A DNA stretch of 60,091 nt from Vibrio profundi (GCF_005281835.1 NZ_RZIS01000015.1:1-60091); one strand, 5' to 3'. Counted from the stretch's first letter, positions 18,870 through 28,269 are shown. A program made the numbers and translations. Notes: a model not told the origin generated them from the letters alone.

Positions 18870-20099
18870 ATGATCACCCAGACAAGCTTGCCTTCAATGT
18901 GGCACAACCGAAACTATTTGCGTTTGTTGTCCGCTCAAATCATCTCGCTGGTCGGAACGGGAATGAGCTCAATTTGTTTAGCCCTGTTAGCGTATGACTT
19001 AGCGGGTGAAGAAGCGGGAATGGTGCTGAGTATCGCTTTTGCATTAAAAATGCTGGCGTATATTGGCTTGGCTCCAGTGTTTGGGGCGATTGCTCACCGC
19101 TTGCCGAAAAGAAAAACCTTAGTGGCATTAGATTTGGTGCGAGCATTGATGTTTGTGTGCTTACCTTTTGTCACCGAAGTGTGGGAAGTCTATGTATTGA
19201 TGTTCGTTATCAACGCGTGTTCAGCGGGGTTTACTCCTTTGTTTCAATCAACGCTTCCACTAGTACTTACTGATAAAACTCAATACGCCAAAGCCCTGTC
19301 TTTCAGCCGTATGGCTTATGATCTGGAGCAAATCTTTAGTCCGATGCTTACCGCGTTGCTGTTGAGCCTCATCGGTTTCAGACAACTCTTTATGTTGGAT
19401 GCGGCGACCTTTGTGTTGTCCGGTGTCCTGATTTTACTGTGTACATTGCCAAGCTTAAAAAACACGGCTGATCATACGCGAAGTCAACGCAAGTTGAGTG
19501 TATTACAGGGGATGAAAGATTACCTACGTAAGCCAACGTTGCGTGCGCTATGGTTTGCGTATTTAGCTGCTGCAAGTGCATCTGCGATGGTGCTCGTGAA
19601 CACGGTTATTTATGTCCATGAAGTACTTCATGGCGACGAAACTCAAACCGCGCTTGCGATGATGGTCGTGGGGTTAGGTTCTATGGTTATGGCGCTTCGA
19701 TTGCCTAAATGGTTAGAGCGGCATTCGCCACAGCATTTTCACTGGATTGGTTTGATCACCATCTGCGTTTCATTTGCTCTGGGAAGTTTTACCCCTGGCT
19801 GGGTCGGGTTTGGCTTGATGTGCCTTGCGATGGGCGTTGGTATGTCTTGTATTCAAACGTCGGCGGGCTTGTTGATCACCGATGCCTGTGGAGATGAAGA
19901 CACAGGCCCTTATTTTGCCGCTCACTTTTCTTTGACTCATTTTTGGTGGCTGTTTACTTACTTAATTGCAGGACTCAGCGTTAAGTTTTTTGGTTTGAAT
20001 GTTGGCTATTTAATGATGGGTGGCATTTGTTTAGCCAGCTGCGTGATGTATGCCGTGGCTAGTAAGCAAGTAAACACCGTGTCTCATTTAAGCAAATAG
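18870..20099 (+). CDS. MFS transporter of the MurE-like operon
   Basis: A 409-residue major facilitator protein with about 12 transmembrane segments, resembling the EntS-like (MFS_3) group. The ATG at 18870 follows GGAGG and lies one base after the carboxypeptidase stop; an earlier frame start at 18837 lies inside that gene. The substrate is unknown. Coupling to a MurE-like ligase and a carboxypeptidase suggests it moves an amino acid, peptide or muropeptide, or exports the ligase product (inference). No terminator hairpin is obvious after it. Confidence 0.85.
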   Translation: MITQTSLPSMWHNRNYLRLLSAQIISLVGTGMSSICLALLAYDLAGEEAGMVLSIAFALKMLAYIGLAPVFGAIAHRLPKRKTLVALDLVRALMFVCLPFVTEVWEVYVLMFVINACSAGFTPLFQSTLPLVLTDKTQYAKALSFSRMAYDLEQIFSPMLTALLLSLIGFRQLFMLDAATFVLSGVLILLCTLPSLKNTADHTRSQRKLSVLQGMKDYLRKPTLRALWFAYLAAASASAMVLVNTVIYVHEVLHGDETQTALAMMVVGLGSMVMALRLPKWLERHSPQHFHWIGLITICVSFALGSFTPGWVGFGLMCLAMGVGMSCIQTSAGLLITDACGDEDTGPYFAAHFSLTHFWWLFTYLIAGLSVKFFGLNVGYLMMGGICLASCVMYAVASKQVNTVSHLSK

Positions 20100-20291
20100 T
20101 TTTCTTAATTTGCTCAATACCTCGTCTCTAAATGGATAAAGCTATCAGATTGAAAAATAACCTATTGACCTCAACTTAGGTTTAGGTTTTATGGTGTGTG
20201 TCATCCCAAATATGAGTCGGGCGTTAGAGATAAAAGAGTGTATGTTTGATCTCTAAGCTGTGACGTGAATAGTACTGAGGTTGCTCAAAGA

Positions 20292-21104
20292 ATGATGAAC
20301 ACAAATGATTTGTCTGCATATTTTACTAAGGTGGGTTTGGTCGACAGCCCGCCACATTCGGTTGAAGGTTTAACCAAGCTACACAATGCGCAACATCGTC
20401 GAATGCCTTTTGAAAACTTCGATATCCAATTGGGGCGGGGTGTCTCGTTGGCGCTTGAAAACATCATTGATAAGTTGGTGTATCACGAGCGTGGAGGCTA
20501 CTGCTTCGAACTAAATGAACTGATGTTTCAAGTTTTACAATCGATCGGCTTTAAAGCTCAAAGGATGCTGGCACGGGTTCATAAAGGGCCGGAACCTACG
20601 GGCAGAAGCCATCAATTCAACTTAGTGGAATTAGAGAATCAAGTGTGGATTGTCGATACTGGTTTCGGTTCACACACTCCTAGAGCGCCTTTACCGCTGA
20701 CGTTTGATACTGAAATAAAAACCGACCTCCAAACCTTTAGGTTAGTCAGGGACGAAGTGTTTGGAAGTATGCTGCAAATCCTTGAGGAGAATGAACAAGG
20801 CGATCTTGCTTGGCAGAACTTGTACAGCTTTGATATGACCCACGTCTGCAATGGTGATATCCAGAACAGTAACTTTTTTGTTTCGAACTACCCGGAATCT
20901 CTCTTTGTCTTAAATCGAGTTGTCACTTTCCCGTTAGAAAACGGCATCGCCATTCTATTCAACCACAGTTTGAAGCTTATTCAAGGTGGGATGACGACAG
21001 AGATAGAATTGAAAGAAGATGAATCTTACTTATCGGCGTTAAAAGAGTACTTTGGCATCGAACTCGATGCTTGGATTGAGGATCTTAAACCTATCTCAGC
21101 CTGA
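20292..21104 (+). CDS. Arylamine N-acetyltransferase
   Basis: A protein of about 270 residues of the NAT family, which transfers acetyl from acetyl-CoA to arylamines and hydrazines. The catalytic triad is complete: Cys71 in RGGYCFELN, His107 in GRSHQFNL and Asp122 in WIVDTGFG. The N-terminal RRMPFENFD block is also typical. The ATG at 20292 gives residue numbers close to characterised NATs; a GTG at 20265 is an alternative start. It stands alone, ending in a terminator, 192 bases after the MFS gene. Confidence 0.93.
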   Translation: MMNTNDLSAYFTKVGLVDSPPHSVEGLTKLHNAQHRRMPFENFDIQLGRGVSLALENIIDKLVYHERGGYCFELNELMFQVLQSIGFKAQRMLARVHKGPEPTGRSHQFNLVELENQVWIVDTGFGSHTPRAPLPLTFDTEIKTDLQTFRLVRDEVFGSMLQILEENEQGDLAWQNLYSFDMTHVCNGDIQNSNFFVSNYPESLFVLNRVVTFPLENGIAILFNHSLKLIQGGMTTEIELKEDESYLSALKEYFGIELDAWIEDLKPISA

Positions 21105-21154
21105 TTATTGACGGTGTTGAACACTCATCAAGTGTCTAATAAAAAGACTTATCA

Positions 21155-21188
21155 CAAGCCCATAGCTTATTAAGCGTGGGTTTTTTTA
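21155..21188 (+). terminator. Rho-independent terminator after NAT
   Basis: CCCATAGCTT pairs with AAGCGTGGG with one bulged A, around an ATT loop, and is followed by seven T residues (21181-21187). Confidence 0.85.
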
Positions 21189-21550
21189 TTTCAATTTATA
21201 AGGTGGAGTGTGGGGCGAAGGAATAAAGGGAGAATAGATGGAGATATATTTGCTGGTAAACAAGGCAATAATCATAAATATGAACTAAAGTTCTTATAAC
21301 AAAAACAAGGTGTTGGTACGGTTTTGTTAATCTGGGGTACCTTCTTGGTGAGCTTCAAAGTTATGCGTTACTCGAATACAGCAATTTGGAGCTTGAAGGC
21401 GTTTCAGCATAAGTAAATATGCCTAAATAATTGACCGAAGACTCAATTATATGGCTATCCACTCTATCGTTTAATAAACAAGTTGACTTAGTAGCGTGAT
21501 AGCTCAAACATAACTTATTCATATTAAACGTCTACCTACAAGGATTGTAA
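21189..21550. other. Upstream region of the binding protein-kinase pair
   Basis: About 360 AT-rich bases with no supported gene. It presumably contains the promoter for the periplasmic binding protein. AAGGATTG just before the ATG is the ribosome site. Confidence 0.4.
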
Positions 21551-22753
21551 ATGTACGTTAAATTAATTTCGTTGCTGTGGTTTGCCACATTCTTCGCTCA
21601 TTCGTCCCCTGAAAAATTAAAAATTTATTTCGATGCGGACCGAACCTCTCACTATGAATCCGCTCGCTCGATAGAAATGGGGGTTAAGACCGCCTTTGAT
21701 GAAGTGGGCAATCAGTTAAACGGAATCCCGGTAGAATTTGTTGAACTTGATCACCGCGGTAATGTGGTACGCAGTAAGCGTAATATGGGGCTCTATGAAA
21801 AGGATCCATCAGCGGTTGTGCTATTTGCCGGATTACACTCCCCCCCACTTATTAAATACCGAGAGTACATTAACCAAGCAAACCTCCTGATTCTTAACCC
21901 GTGGGCGGCAGGTGCGCCTATCACTCGATACCCTTCTTCAGAGAACTTTGTATTCAGACTGTCAGTCGATGATAAGAAAGTCGGAAGTAAGCTGGTTGAT
22001 TATGCACTGGATGATGGCTGCCAAAAGTTAGACCTATTATTGGAGTCGACGCCTTGGGGGCAATCTAACTCGGTAAATATGACTAATGCGATCAGCGAAC
22101 ACCCAAAAGTTGAAGCAGAGACCCAATGGTTTAACTGGGGAATTGACGACGCGAATGCGCGAGTTATCGCATCTGACCTAGCGAAAAAACAAGCGGAGTG
22201 TGTCTTATTTGTTGGTAACTCTATCGAGGGGGCCAAATTAATTGATGCTTTGTCTCAATTGGATTCACCGCCTAAAGTGTATAGCCACTGGGGGATCACT
22301 GGAGGAAAGTTCCAGCAAGTGGTTCCTTTTGATGCTAGAGACAAGGTTACTCTTCGTTTCATCCAGTCTTGTTTCAATTTTTATAGTTCACCGTCCAATG
22401 ACTTCAACCGCGACGTATTTCAACGTGCTCAGCGCCTTTTCCCAGAAGATATTTCATCAGCACACATCCCTGCGCCAGCAGGTTTTGTACATGGCTACGA
22501 TTTAGCTTCTATCCTAATCAGTGCAGCTAAGACTGTTGAGTTGACGGACGACGCGCATGCTAACCGTGTATCACTTAAGGAGGCGTTGGAAAGCATGCAA
22601 CAACCGGTGAGTGGTTTGATTAAAGAGTATCGCGCTCCTTACTCACAATTCAGTGAAAGCAATCAAGATGCTCATGAAGCATTGAATAAAGACGATCTAT
22701 GCATGGCTCAGTACGATCCTTCAGGTGCAATTAAGATTTTGCCTAATGAGTGA
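21551..22753 (+). CDS. Type I periplasmic binding protein, putative sensor partner
   Basis: A 400-residue secreted protein. The signal peptide ends near residue 18 (FFAHS/SPEKLK). The fold pattern is that of type I periplasmic binding proteins of the LivJ/LivK class (ARSIEMGVKTAFDEVG near the N-terminus; FRLSVDDKKVGSKLVDYA; HGYDLASILISAA near the C-terminus). No permease or ATPase lies nearby. Instead the hybrid histidine kinase starts 16 bases after its stop, so it probably presents a ligand to the kinase sensor, as LuxP does for LuxQ or TorT for TorS (inference). The ligand is unknown. Confidence 0.83.
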   Translation: MYVKLISLLWFATFFAHSSPEKLKIYFDADRTSHYESARSIEMGVKTAFDEVGNQLNGIPVEFVELDHRGNVVRSKRNMGLYEKDPSAVVLFAGLHSPPLIKYREYINQANLLILNPWAAGAPITRYPSSENFVFRLSVDDKKVGSKLVDYALDDGCQKLDLLLESTPWGQSNSVNMTNAISEHPKVEAETQWFNWGIDDANARVIASDLAKKQAECVLFVGNSIEGAKLIDALSQLDSPPKVYSHWGITGGKFQQVVPFDARDKVTLRFIQSCFNFYSSPSNDFNRDVFQRAQRLFPEDISSAHIPAPAGFVHGYDLASILISAAKTVELTDDAHANRVSLKEALESMQQPVSGLIKEYRAPYSQFSESNQDAHEALNKDDLCMAQYDPSGAIKILPNE

Positions 22754-22768
22754 TGTGAATAACTAAAG

Positions 22769-25192
22769 ATGTATAAAGCACTAAAACTAAAACAATTAAA
22801 TGGAATGCAGCTATTTGGCTTGTTCTTGATCTGTGCCATGGGGGTGTTTTTCGCCATAAGTTTTATGACGATACGCCTTCAGGTCACAGGGTCATTAGAA
22901 GCGCTAGAAGATGACAACACACAAGTCAAAATGGCTGCCGCTGAGCAATACCTGGTTCAATATTTAAAAAACGCTGAAGAAACGGCATTTCTCACTTCTG
23001 AGCATGACGTTGTTGCGTCGACCTTATTAGGGGGAAGCGCAAGCGCGAGTGAAATTCGCGATAGGCTCAATGTAATCAAACCCGTTAATGGAGAGCACTT
23101 CTTTGTGCTGATCGATATTGCGGGCGAACCGATTTATCAAGATATTCCTTTATCGAGCTCGCATTTAGAGATTCTAAGCCAACTGGCAGACCATTCTGAG
23201 GTTAGCTCGACTTTTATGTTGTTCCCCTACCGTACAACTAACATGCTGTTGGTGGCGGTGCCTGTTATCTATAACGGTTTCCAAGAGGGACTGTTAGTGT
23301 ATATGTCGCCGTTTGACTTCGATGCATTTTTTAGCCCGCTACAAGTCGAAGGTAGCTACTGGTTTGGTGTTAAGAGTAAAGAAGTCAGCATGCAAGCGCC
23401 GACGAACTGGCGAGTATTGACTCATGACGTCGACAAGTACGACATGACTCTAATGTATGCGGTTAACCCTGAACTCTTTAGCAGTACACAAGCCAACTTC
23501 GCCAAAGGCCTGTTGATTGGTATTTCCATTTCCGTCGTCATTTCCTACTTCATCGTTTACCTGCTCGGCCGAACGTTATTGGTATCGCCCTACACCAAAC
23601 TTGAACGTTCAGAAAACTTGCTTGAACAAAAAACGCGAGATCTGAGCATTAAAGAAAGCCAAGCCAATCGACTGGCACGAGTGGCTCGTCATACTCTTGA
23701 TGCGATAGTCATTACCGATGTCGACTCTAAAATTACTTGGGTGAATCAATCCTTTGAAGCGTTAACGGGTTACGATTTCCAAGAAATCGAAGGGATGAAG
23801 CCATCTGACTTTTTACAAGGCCCTAAAACAGACCAAGAAATAACCAAGAAAATCCGAATGGCGTTGGATAGTCAGTCGCCGATAGAAGTGCAGCTGATTA
23901 ATTACAATAAAGCGGGTGAAGATTATTGGGTTGAAATTACGCTCGTGCCTTTATACCAAGAAGGGACGGAGCAACTTGAAGGCTTCATGGCCGTTGAAAG
24001 AAATATCACTCAGCAGAAGCAACTAGAACAAACCTTGAATCAAACTGCCGTTGAAGCGCAAGCAGCAAACATTGCTAAGTCTCAGTTCATCGCGTCGATA
24101 AGTCACGAGCTAAGAACGCCGATGAATGGTGTGTTAGGAAGTGCGCAATTGCTTTCGGACACTCAGTTAGAAGTCGACCAACGCTCGCTATTAGAGAACT
24201 TACTGGATTCGAGTAAGCACATGCTTCATCTGCTTAATGAAATTTTGGATTTCTCTAAGATTGAGGCAGGAAAACTAACGCTGAATCGTACTCCGACGAA
24301 TTTGCTAGAGTTCACTAACAAATTGCACCGTAGCTATTTGGGTATGTGCAAAGAGAAAGGTTTGGAATTCGATGCGTATTGCAACAGTTCACCGCAGAGC
24401 CACTACTTGGTCGATGAAATACGCCTGACTCAGATTACGATGAACTTGCTTAACAATGCTTGGAAATTCACATCGGAAGGAAAGATTCAGCTCTCAGTGA
24501 ATCACATCACCCGCCAAGGTAAAGACTTCATTGAGTTAGAAGTAACGGATTCTGGAATTGGGATTCCGGCGGATAGACAAGAGCATATTTTTGACCCATT
24601 TACTCAAGCCGATGGGGATACTACTCGCCAATACGGTGGCACAGGATTAGGGTTGAGTATTATTTCCAAACTGGTTGAAGCGATGGAAGGTCAGATATCA
24701 CTGGATAGTCAAGAAGGGCTAGGAAGCCGGTTTTTTGTGGTGATCCCTGCTGAAAAAACCAGTGCGTCTGAGGCAGAAAGCCAGCATGAAGTTTCTATAT
24801 TCGACGGCTCGGGGCTAAAGGCTCTAATCGTGGAAGACAGCAGATTAAATTACATCGTTCTACAGCAGTATTTGAGTAAGCGTGGGTTTGAAAGTGAAGT
24901 CGCATTAAATGGTCAGGAAGGCGTTGAAATGGCTGCTTCCGGTGAATACGACTTGATAATGATGGATAACCATATGCCGCTCCTAGATGGTTCAGGGGCC
25001 GCTAAACAAATACGTGAGCATCAGCCGAAATCTAAAGAGCCGATTATTTTGGCCTGTACTGCGGATGCCTACCTCGAAAATCAGCAAAAGATGTTGGACG
25101 CGGGATGTAATGGCCTGCTGACTAAGCCTGTGAATACCAAAGATTTGGATATTGCTTTACACCAATGGCTAGCGCCAAAGGAGCAGGTTTGA
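22769..25192 (+). CDS. Hybrid sensor histidine kinase with PAS and receiver domains
   Basis: An 807-residue inner-membrane kinase. TM1 is at about 14-36, a periplasmic sensor at about 40-243, TM2 at about 245-268 and PAS at about 303-415. HisKA carries the phospho-accepting His446 (SISHELRTPMNG). The HATPase shows N box NLLNNAWKF, G1 DSGIGIP and G2 GGTGLGLSI. The C-terminal receiver has Asp733 (MMDNHMPLLDG) and the KPV lysine. It ends with the receiver and has no Hpt domain, so a separate phosphotransfer protein must pass the signal on; none is in this window. Cotranscribed with the periplasmic binding protein. Confidence 0.93.
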   Translation: MYKALKLKQLNGMQLFGLFLICAMGVFFAISFMTIRLQVTGSLEALEDDNTQVKMAAAEQYLVQYLKNAEETAFLTSEHDVVASTLLGGSASASEIRDRLNVIKPVNGEHFFVLIDIAGEPIYQDIPLSSSHLEILSQLADHSEVSSTFMLFPYRTTNMLLVAVPVIYNGFQEGLLVYMSPFDFDAFFSPLQVEGSYWFGVKSKEVSMQAPTNWRVLTHDVDKYDMTLMYAVNPELFSSTQANFAKGLLIGISISVVISYFIVYLLGRTLLVSPYTKLERSENLLEQKTRDLSIKESQANRLARVARHTLDAIVITDVDSKITWVNQSFEALTGYDFQEIEGMKPSDFLQGPKTDQEITKKIRMALDSQSPIEVQLINYNKAGEDYWVEITLVPLYQEGTEQLEGFMAVERNITQQKQLEQTLNQTAVEAQAANIAKSQFIASISHELRTPMNGVLGSAQLLSDTQLEVDQRSLLENLLDSSKHMLHLLNEILDFSKIEAGKLTLNRTPTNLLEFTNKLHRSYLGMCKEKGLEFDAYCNSSPQSHYLVDEIRLTQITMNLLNNAWKFTSEGKIQLSVNHITRQGKDFIELEVTDSGIGIPADRQEHIFDPFTQADGDTTRQYGGTGLGLSIISKLVEAMEGQISLDSQEGLGSRFFVVIPAEKTSASEAESQHEVSIFDGSGLKALIVEDSRLNYIVLQQYLSKRGFESEVALNGQEGVEMAASGEYDLIMMDNHMPLLDGSGAAKQIREHQPKSKEPIILACTADAYLENQQKMLDAGCNGLLTKPVNTKDLDIALHQWLAPKEQV

Positions 25193-25258
25193 TGACAAGT
25201 ATTCATTCAACGTACACTGATTTAGGTCGAATCAAATAAATTGTTGAACGTATGAATT

Positions 25259-25300
25259 ACAGGCTTTGAGTGACTCCAGTTTCTCAAAGCCTGTTTGTTA
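25259..25300 (+). terminator. Rho-independent terminator after hybrid kinase
   Basis: The 12-base-pair stem ACAGGCTTTGAG (25259-25270) pairs with CTCAAAGCCTGT (25283-25294), followed by a T-rich stretch. Confidence 0.85.
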
Positions 25301-25383
25301 TTGGCCCTGTTGCTCAGAACTCGCGTTTAGGGATGGGCTAATCAGGTTCTGTTATCAATCAAAGTACGCTTGATGTCACCCTG

Positions 25384-25812
25384 TTACGCCAGTGCTGGTG
25401 AGCGCTTGGCAACGATATAAGCGCGGATATGGTCGTAAGCTAGATTGAACGTAAACGCGTAGATGGTGATAAAAATCGTGACGCCAATATCCATAATAAA
25501 GGCTTCTAGCATGCTTACGTTGAGTATGTAAGCCATAACAGGAACCGTTGCTATCAGTAAGCCAGCTTCAAATAATAATACGTGAACTAGGCGTGTTTTT
25601 AGTGAACGTTTTTCCTTCTTCCCTGGTACGAATTGGTCAAAAATCCAATTGAAAATAACGTTCCATACCATGGCAATCGTAGCGATTACTATCATGGTCC
25701 CTGATAACTTGCTGATATCGTGATCGGTAAAGATCGCTAAACCGACGATAGACAGTGAAACGGCTAGAACCTCAAATAAAATCGCGTGAAATAAGCGCTC
25801 TATTCTTCCCAT
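25384..25812 (-). CDS. PACE-family efflux transporter (AceI-like)
   Basis: A 142-residue membrane protein made of two tandem bacterial transmembrane pair domains, four helices in all. Each repeat starts with the family motif RL(F/V)H..LFE: RLFHAILFE at 6-14 and RLVHVLLFE in the second half. The N-terminal glutamate (Glu14) corresponds to the essential proton-coupling Glu15 of Acinetobacter AceI. The WNVIFNWIFD and FTFNLAYD motifs are also present. Expected to export chlorhexidine-like biocides or polyamine-type cations. It is divergent from a LysR gene, as aceI is from aceR. Confidence 0.92.
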   Translation of the reverse strand: MGRIERLFHAILFEVLAVSLSIVGLAIFTDHDISKLSGTMIVIATIAMVWNVIFNWIFDQFVPGKKEKRSLKTRLVHVLLFEAGLLIATVPVMAYILNVSMLEAFIMDIGVTIFITIYAFTFNLAYDHIRAYIVAKRSPALA

Positions 25813-25890
25813 AACTTCTCCAGTGTAAATAATGATTGTTCTTAGGGGGAGCGATTATGAGAGTTGTGAGTCAGAAGGAAAGTTAACAGC

Positions 25891-25923
25891 TATCACACTT
25901 CGTGATACCTTAATCGTGATACC
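25891..25923. promoter_or_regulatory. Probable LysR operator between PACE and LysR genes
   Basis: The perfect dyad TATCAC-ACTTC-GTGATA (25891-25907) contains the T-N11-A LysR box. A second copy of the right arm, GTGATACC, occurs at 25916-25923, repeating 25902-25909 at 14-base spacing. It sits in the 126-base gap between the divergent genes, where an AceR-type activator would bind. Confidence 0.6.
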
Positions 25924-25938
25924 TGTTAATGGAAGCCA

Positions 25939-26813
25939 ATGATGTACAGTTTCGAGCAACTTAAAATTTTTGTCACCGTGTGCGAATGTGGCTCATTTTC
26001 CGCAGCGGCGCGTAAGCTTAAGCGCGCTCAATCTGGTGTGAGTCAGTCGGTGGCTAATCTAGAGATAGCGATTAATCAAGAGCTGTTCACACGAGAGAAA
26101 AACGTTCCCTGCCTGACGGATAACGGCCGCGCTTTGCTGCCGATCGCCAAGTCGATATTAAGTCAGCAGCAGCATTTTGATCAAAAAGTCGAATCGCTAG
26201 AGAACAGTATTGAAAATGAACTAATCATTGCGATCGACGAGTGTCTAGTAACGCAAAGTATATTGAATGTGCTTTCGACAATGGCCGAGCAGTTTCCCAT
26301 CACGCATTTTGAGGTCATTACCACCTCGACTTATGACGTTGAAGAATTGGTTCGCAACAACAAAGCGCATGTTGGGATTATCTTTGCCGATGGTGAATTA
26401 AGAGAAGATATGGATTTCTTTACCCTCGGACAAACGCGCTTTTTGAGCGTCGCGTCATCGGATCACCCACTGGCAGAACTCAGTCTTGTCCGAGACTCAG
26501 ATCTAAAATGCATCGCCAAATCGTACACCGCAGTGCGCAGCAGAAGGAGCTGTGGTTTAGCTACAGTATTAGTTCTAAATTTTGGTACGCCAACAGTCAC
26601 GATATGTTAGCCAAGCTCGTCTGCCAAGGGTTGGGCTGGGCACTGATCCCTGAAGAAATGGCTTTGCCACTGATTGAGCAGGGTAAGTTAGTCACCCTGC
26701 CTGTGGCTCATGAGAAAGAAGGTTGGCTTACCACAAGTGGCTGTTTGGTCTCGCGTCGTCACTCTTCAGGGCCAGTTCTGGAACGTTTGCTGGAAGCCTT
26801 ACAACTTTCTTAA
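25939..26813 (+). pseudogene. Frameshifted LysR-family regulator (AceR-like)
   Basis: The first frame (25939 to about 26505) encodes a LysR helix-turn-helix (CGSFSAAARKLKRAQSGVSQSV) and most of the effector domain. It then derails after DSDLK into nonsense ending at 26610. The homologous continuation (HRQIVHRSAQQKELWFSYS, to GWALIPEEMALPLIEQGKLV) is in another frame through 26813. One extra A in the AAAA run at 26505-26508 would restore a single protein of about 290 residues. Position beside the PACE gene suggests it was its activator. A sequencing error or programmed slippage cannot be excluded. Confidence 0.8.
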
Positions 26814-26837
26814 TTCTGGCCCCGATTATTGCCACGC

Positions 26838-27740
26838 TTACGACAATAATCGACATTGGTAATGGGCAATATGTGTCAGTGTGGACGTTGAGTCCGGGAA
26901 TCGTTCCTTCAAAAAACATAGAGCGTCTGCCAAGGTGACTTGGTGAAGGTTAGCGCTGTAACCAAAGACTAGCTGGTGGATGGCCTTGTTGAAATCTTCT
27001 TCGTGTGTTTGTTCTTCACATTGCTGCCAAGTCGTAATGTCAATTTCATCATCAGGATCTTCCAAGGGGCTGTTGGCCTGTGTATTAAGGTTGGCAAGCA
27101 TGGATGTGTATTGCGTTTCTGATAAGGAGTTTTTACAGCGCATTACCCACGCGAGTGTAATTAAATTGTGCCCAAAGAATCCAAATTGTTGAAGGCAAGA
27201 AGCGAGGACTTCCGTTAATTCAACGTCATATAAGTTATCTTTGGTTGAAGCTGTTATTGCCGACTCTCCACCTGCATAGGTTGAGGTGACAAACTCAGTG
27301 AAGCGGTCCAAGAAGGGAGGAATGTGGCTGGCTTCTAAATGTTGATAGGCACAATTAAGCGCGAGCAAAATGGTAACGTTATGAGACAGGTATTCTCTGG
27401 TGTTTGAAGCCTCGACAACATAATGAGCAAAAATATCGTTGAACCCTTTGCTGTCGTGCCATTGATAAAGTGCTTGATATGCTGCTGGATAAATCCCTCT
27501 TTGCAATACTCTATGAATGCGAAACTCTGGAAATTTAGGAGCTTGAATGGCTTCGCTGAATACCGATGAAACATGAATTTCACTTTCGCCGATCAACTGG
27601 TTGGTTTGCGTCCATATGTATTCAGGCTGATCTAAATAATGGTAGAGATAGCACGTAGCAAGATAGGCTTTGAGCGAGTGCGGCTGGTGAATCGTCGCAC
27701 TGCTGTAGAGTGCTCTTTCTAACAGTTCGTTTTGAGTCAT
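26838..27740 (-). CDS. Hypothetical protein
   Basis: A 300-residue cytoplasmic, mostly helical protein that I do not recognise. The ATG at 27740 is chosen because AGGGA precedes it; the open frame extends to 27770, overlapping the Nudix gene. The sequence is rich in His, Gln and aromatic residues, and an acidic stretch (LEDPDDEIDI) sits near residue 230. There is no signal peptide, membrane segment or clear motif. It lies 22 bases after the Nudix gene and probably shares its transcript. It converges with the frameshifted LysR gene. Confidence 0.7.
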   Translation of the reverse strand: MTQNELLERALYSSATIHQPHSLKAYLATCYLYHYLDQPEYIWTQTNQLIGESEIHVSSVFSEAIQAPKFPEFRIHRVLQRGIYPAAYQALYQWHDSKGFNDIFAHYVVEASNTREYLSHNVTILLALNCAYQHLEASHIPPFLDRFTEFVTSTYAGGESAITASTKDNLYDVELTEVLASCLQQFGFFGHNLITLAWVMRCKNSLSETQYTSMLANLNTQANSPLEDPDDEIDITTWQQCEEQTHEEDFNKAIHQLVFGYSANLHQVTLADALCFLKERFPDSTSTLTHIAHYQCRLLS

Positions 27741-27762
27741 ATTTCTTCCCTGAAATGTAGAA

Positions 27763-28218
27763 TTAGCCATTAATTTTAATGCGATAAAGTTCGTTGATCG
27801 GCTTGTTCACAAAGTACTCCCAAACGTGCTTAAACAAGGCATGCTGGGTAGGAAATGCAGACAGCGTGAGCGCTTCTTCTAAATTACACCATTTGTAGTC
27901 GCTGTGTTCGTGATTCAGTGTTACTGCTTGGTTTGGCGAACATTGAACAACGAATGCAGGAATAAGCTCGATAACGTTGGCGTGATGCTCATAAAATTGT
28001 TCCGTGAACTGAGCATTGTAAAGAGAGGTCACCTGTATTTGAGTCTCTTCTTTGAATTCCCTGATGATCGTTTGCCAGCCGAGTTCACCTTCTTCGATCG
28101 AACCGGCGACATGACACCAAAAGCCACCTTTATTACGTTTCATGAGTAGAATTTTAGGCTCTCCATTTATCTCTGATAAAGCGACACCAGAGACCACAGA
28201 GCTGTTTATTGGGATCAT
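27763..28218 (-). CDS. Nudix hydrolase
   Basis: A 151-residue protein with a Nudix box G-SIEEG-E-x7-REFKEETQI that fits GX5EX7REUXEEXGU except for Q in place of the last glycine. All metal-binding glutamates are present. The family hydrolyses nucleoside diphosphate derivatives; the WCHVAGSIEEGE pattern resembles dihydroneopterin triphosphate or dNTP pyrophosphatases, but substrate cannot be assigned. First gene of a two-gene unit with the hypothetical protein downstream. Confidence 0.87.
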   Translation of the reverse strand: MIPINSSVVSGVALSEINGEPKILLMKRNKGGFWCHVAGSIEEGELGWQTIIREFKEETQIQVTSLYNAQFTEQFYEHHANVIELIPAFVVQCSPNQAVTLNHEHSDYKWCNLEEALTLSAFPTQHALFKHVWEYFVNKPINELYRIKING

Positions 28219-28269
28219 TGAATTACCTAGTTATTGTGACGTTGGAATTATAATTTTTGTGTTGATACG

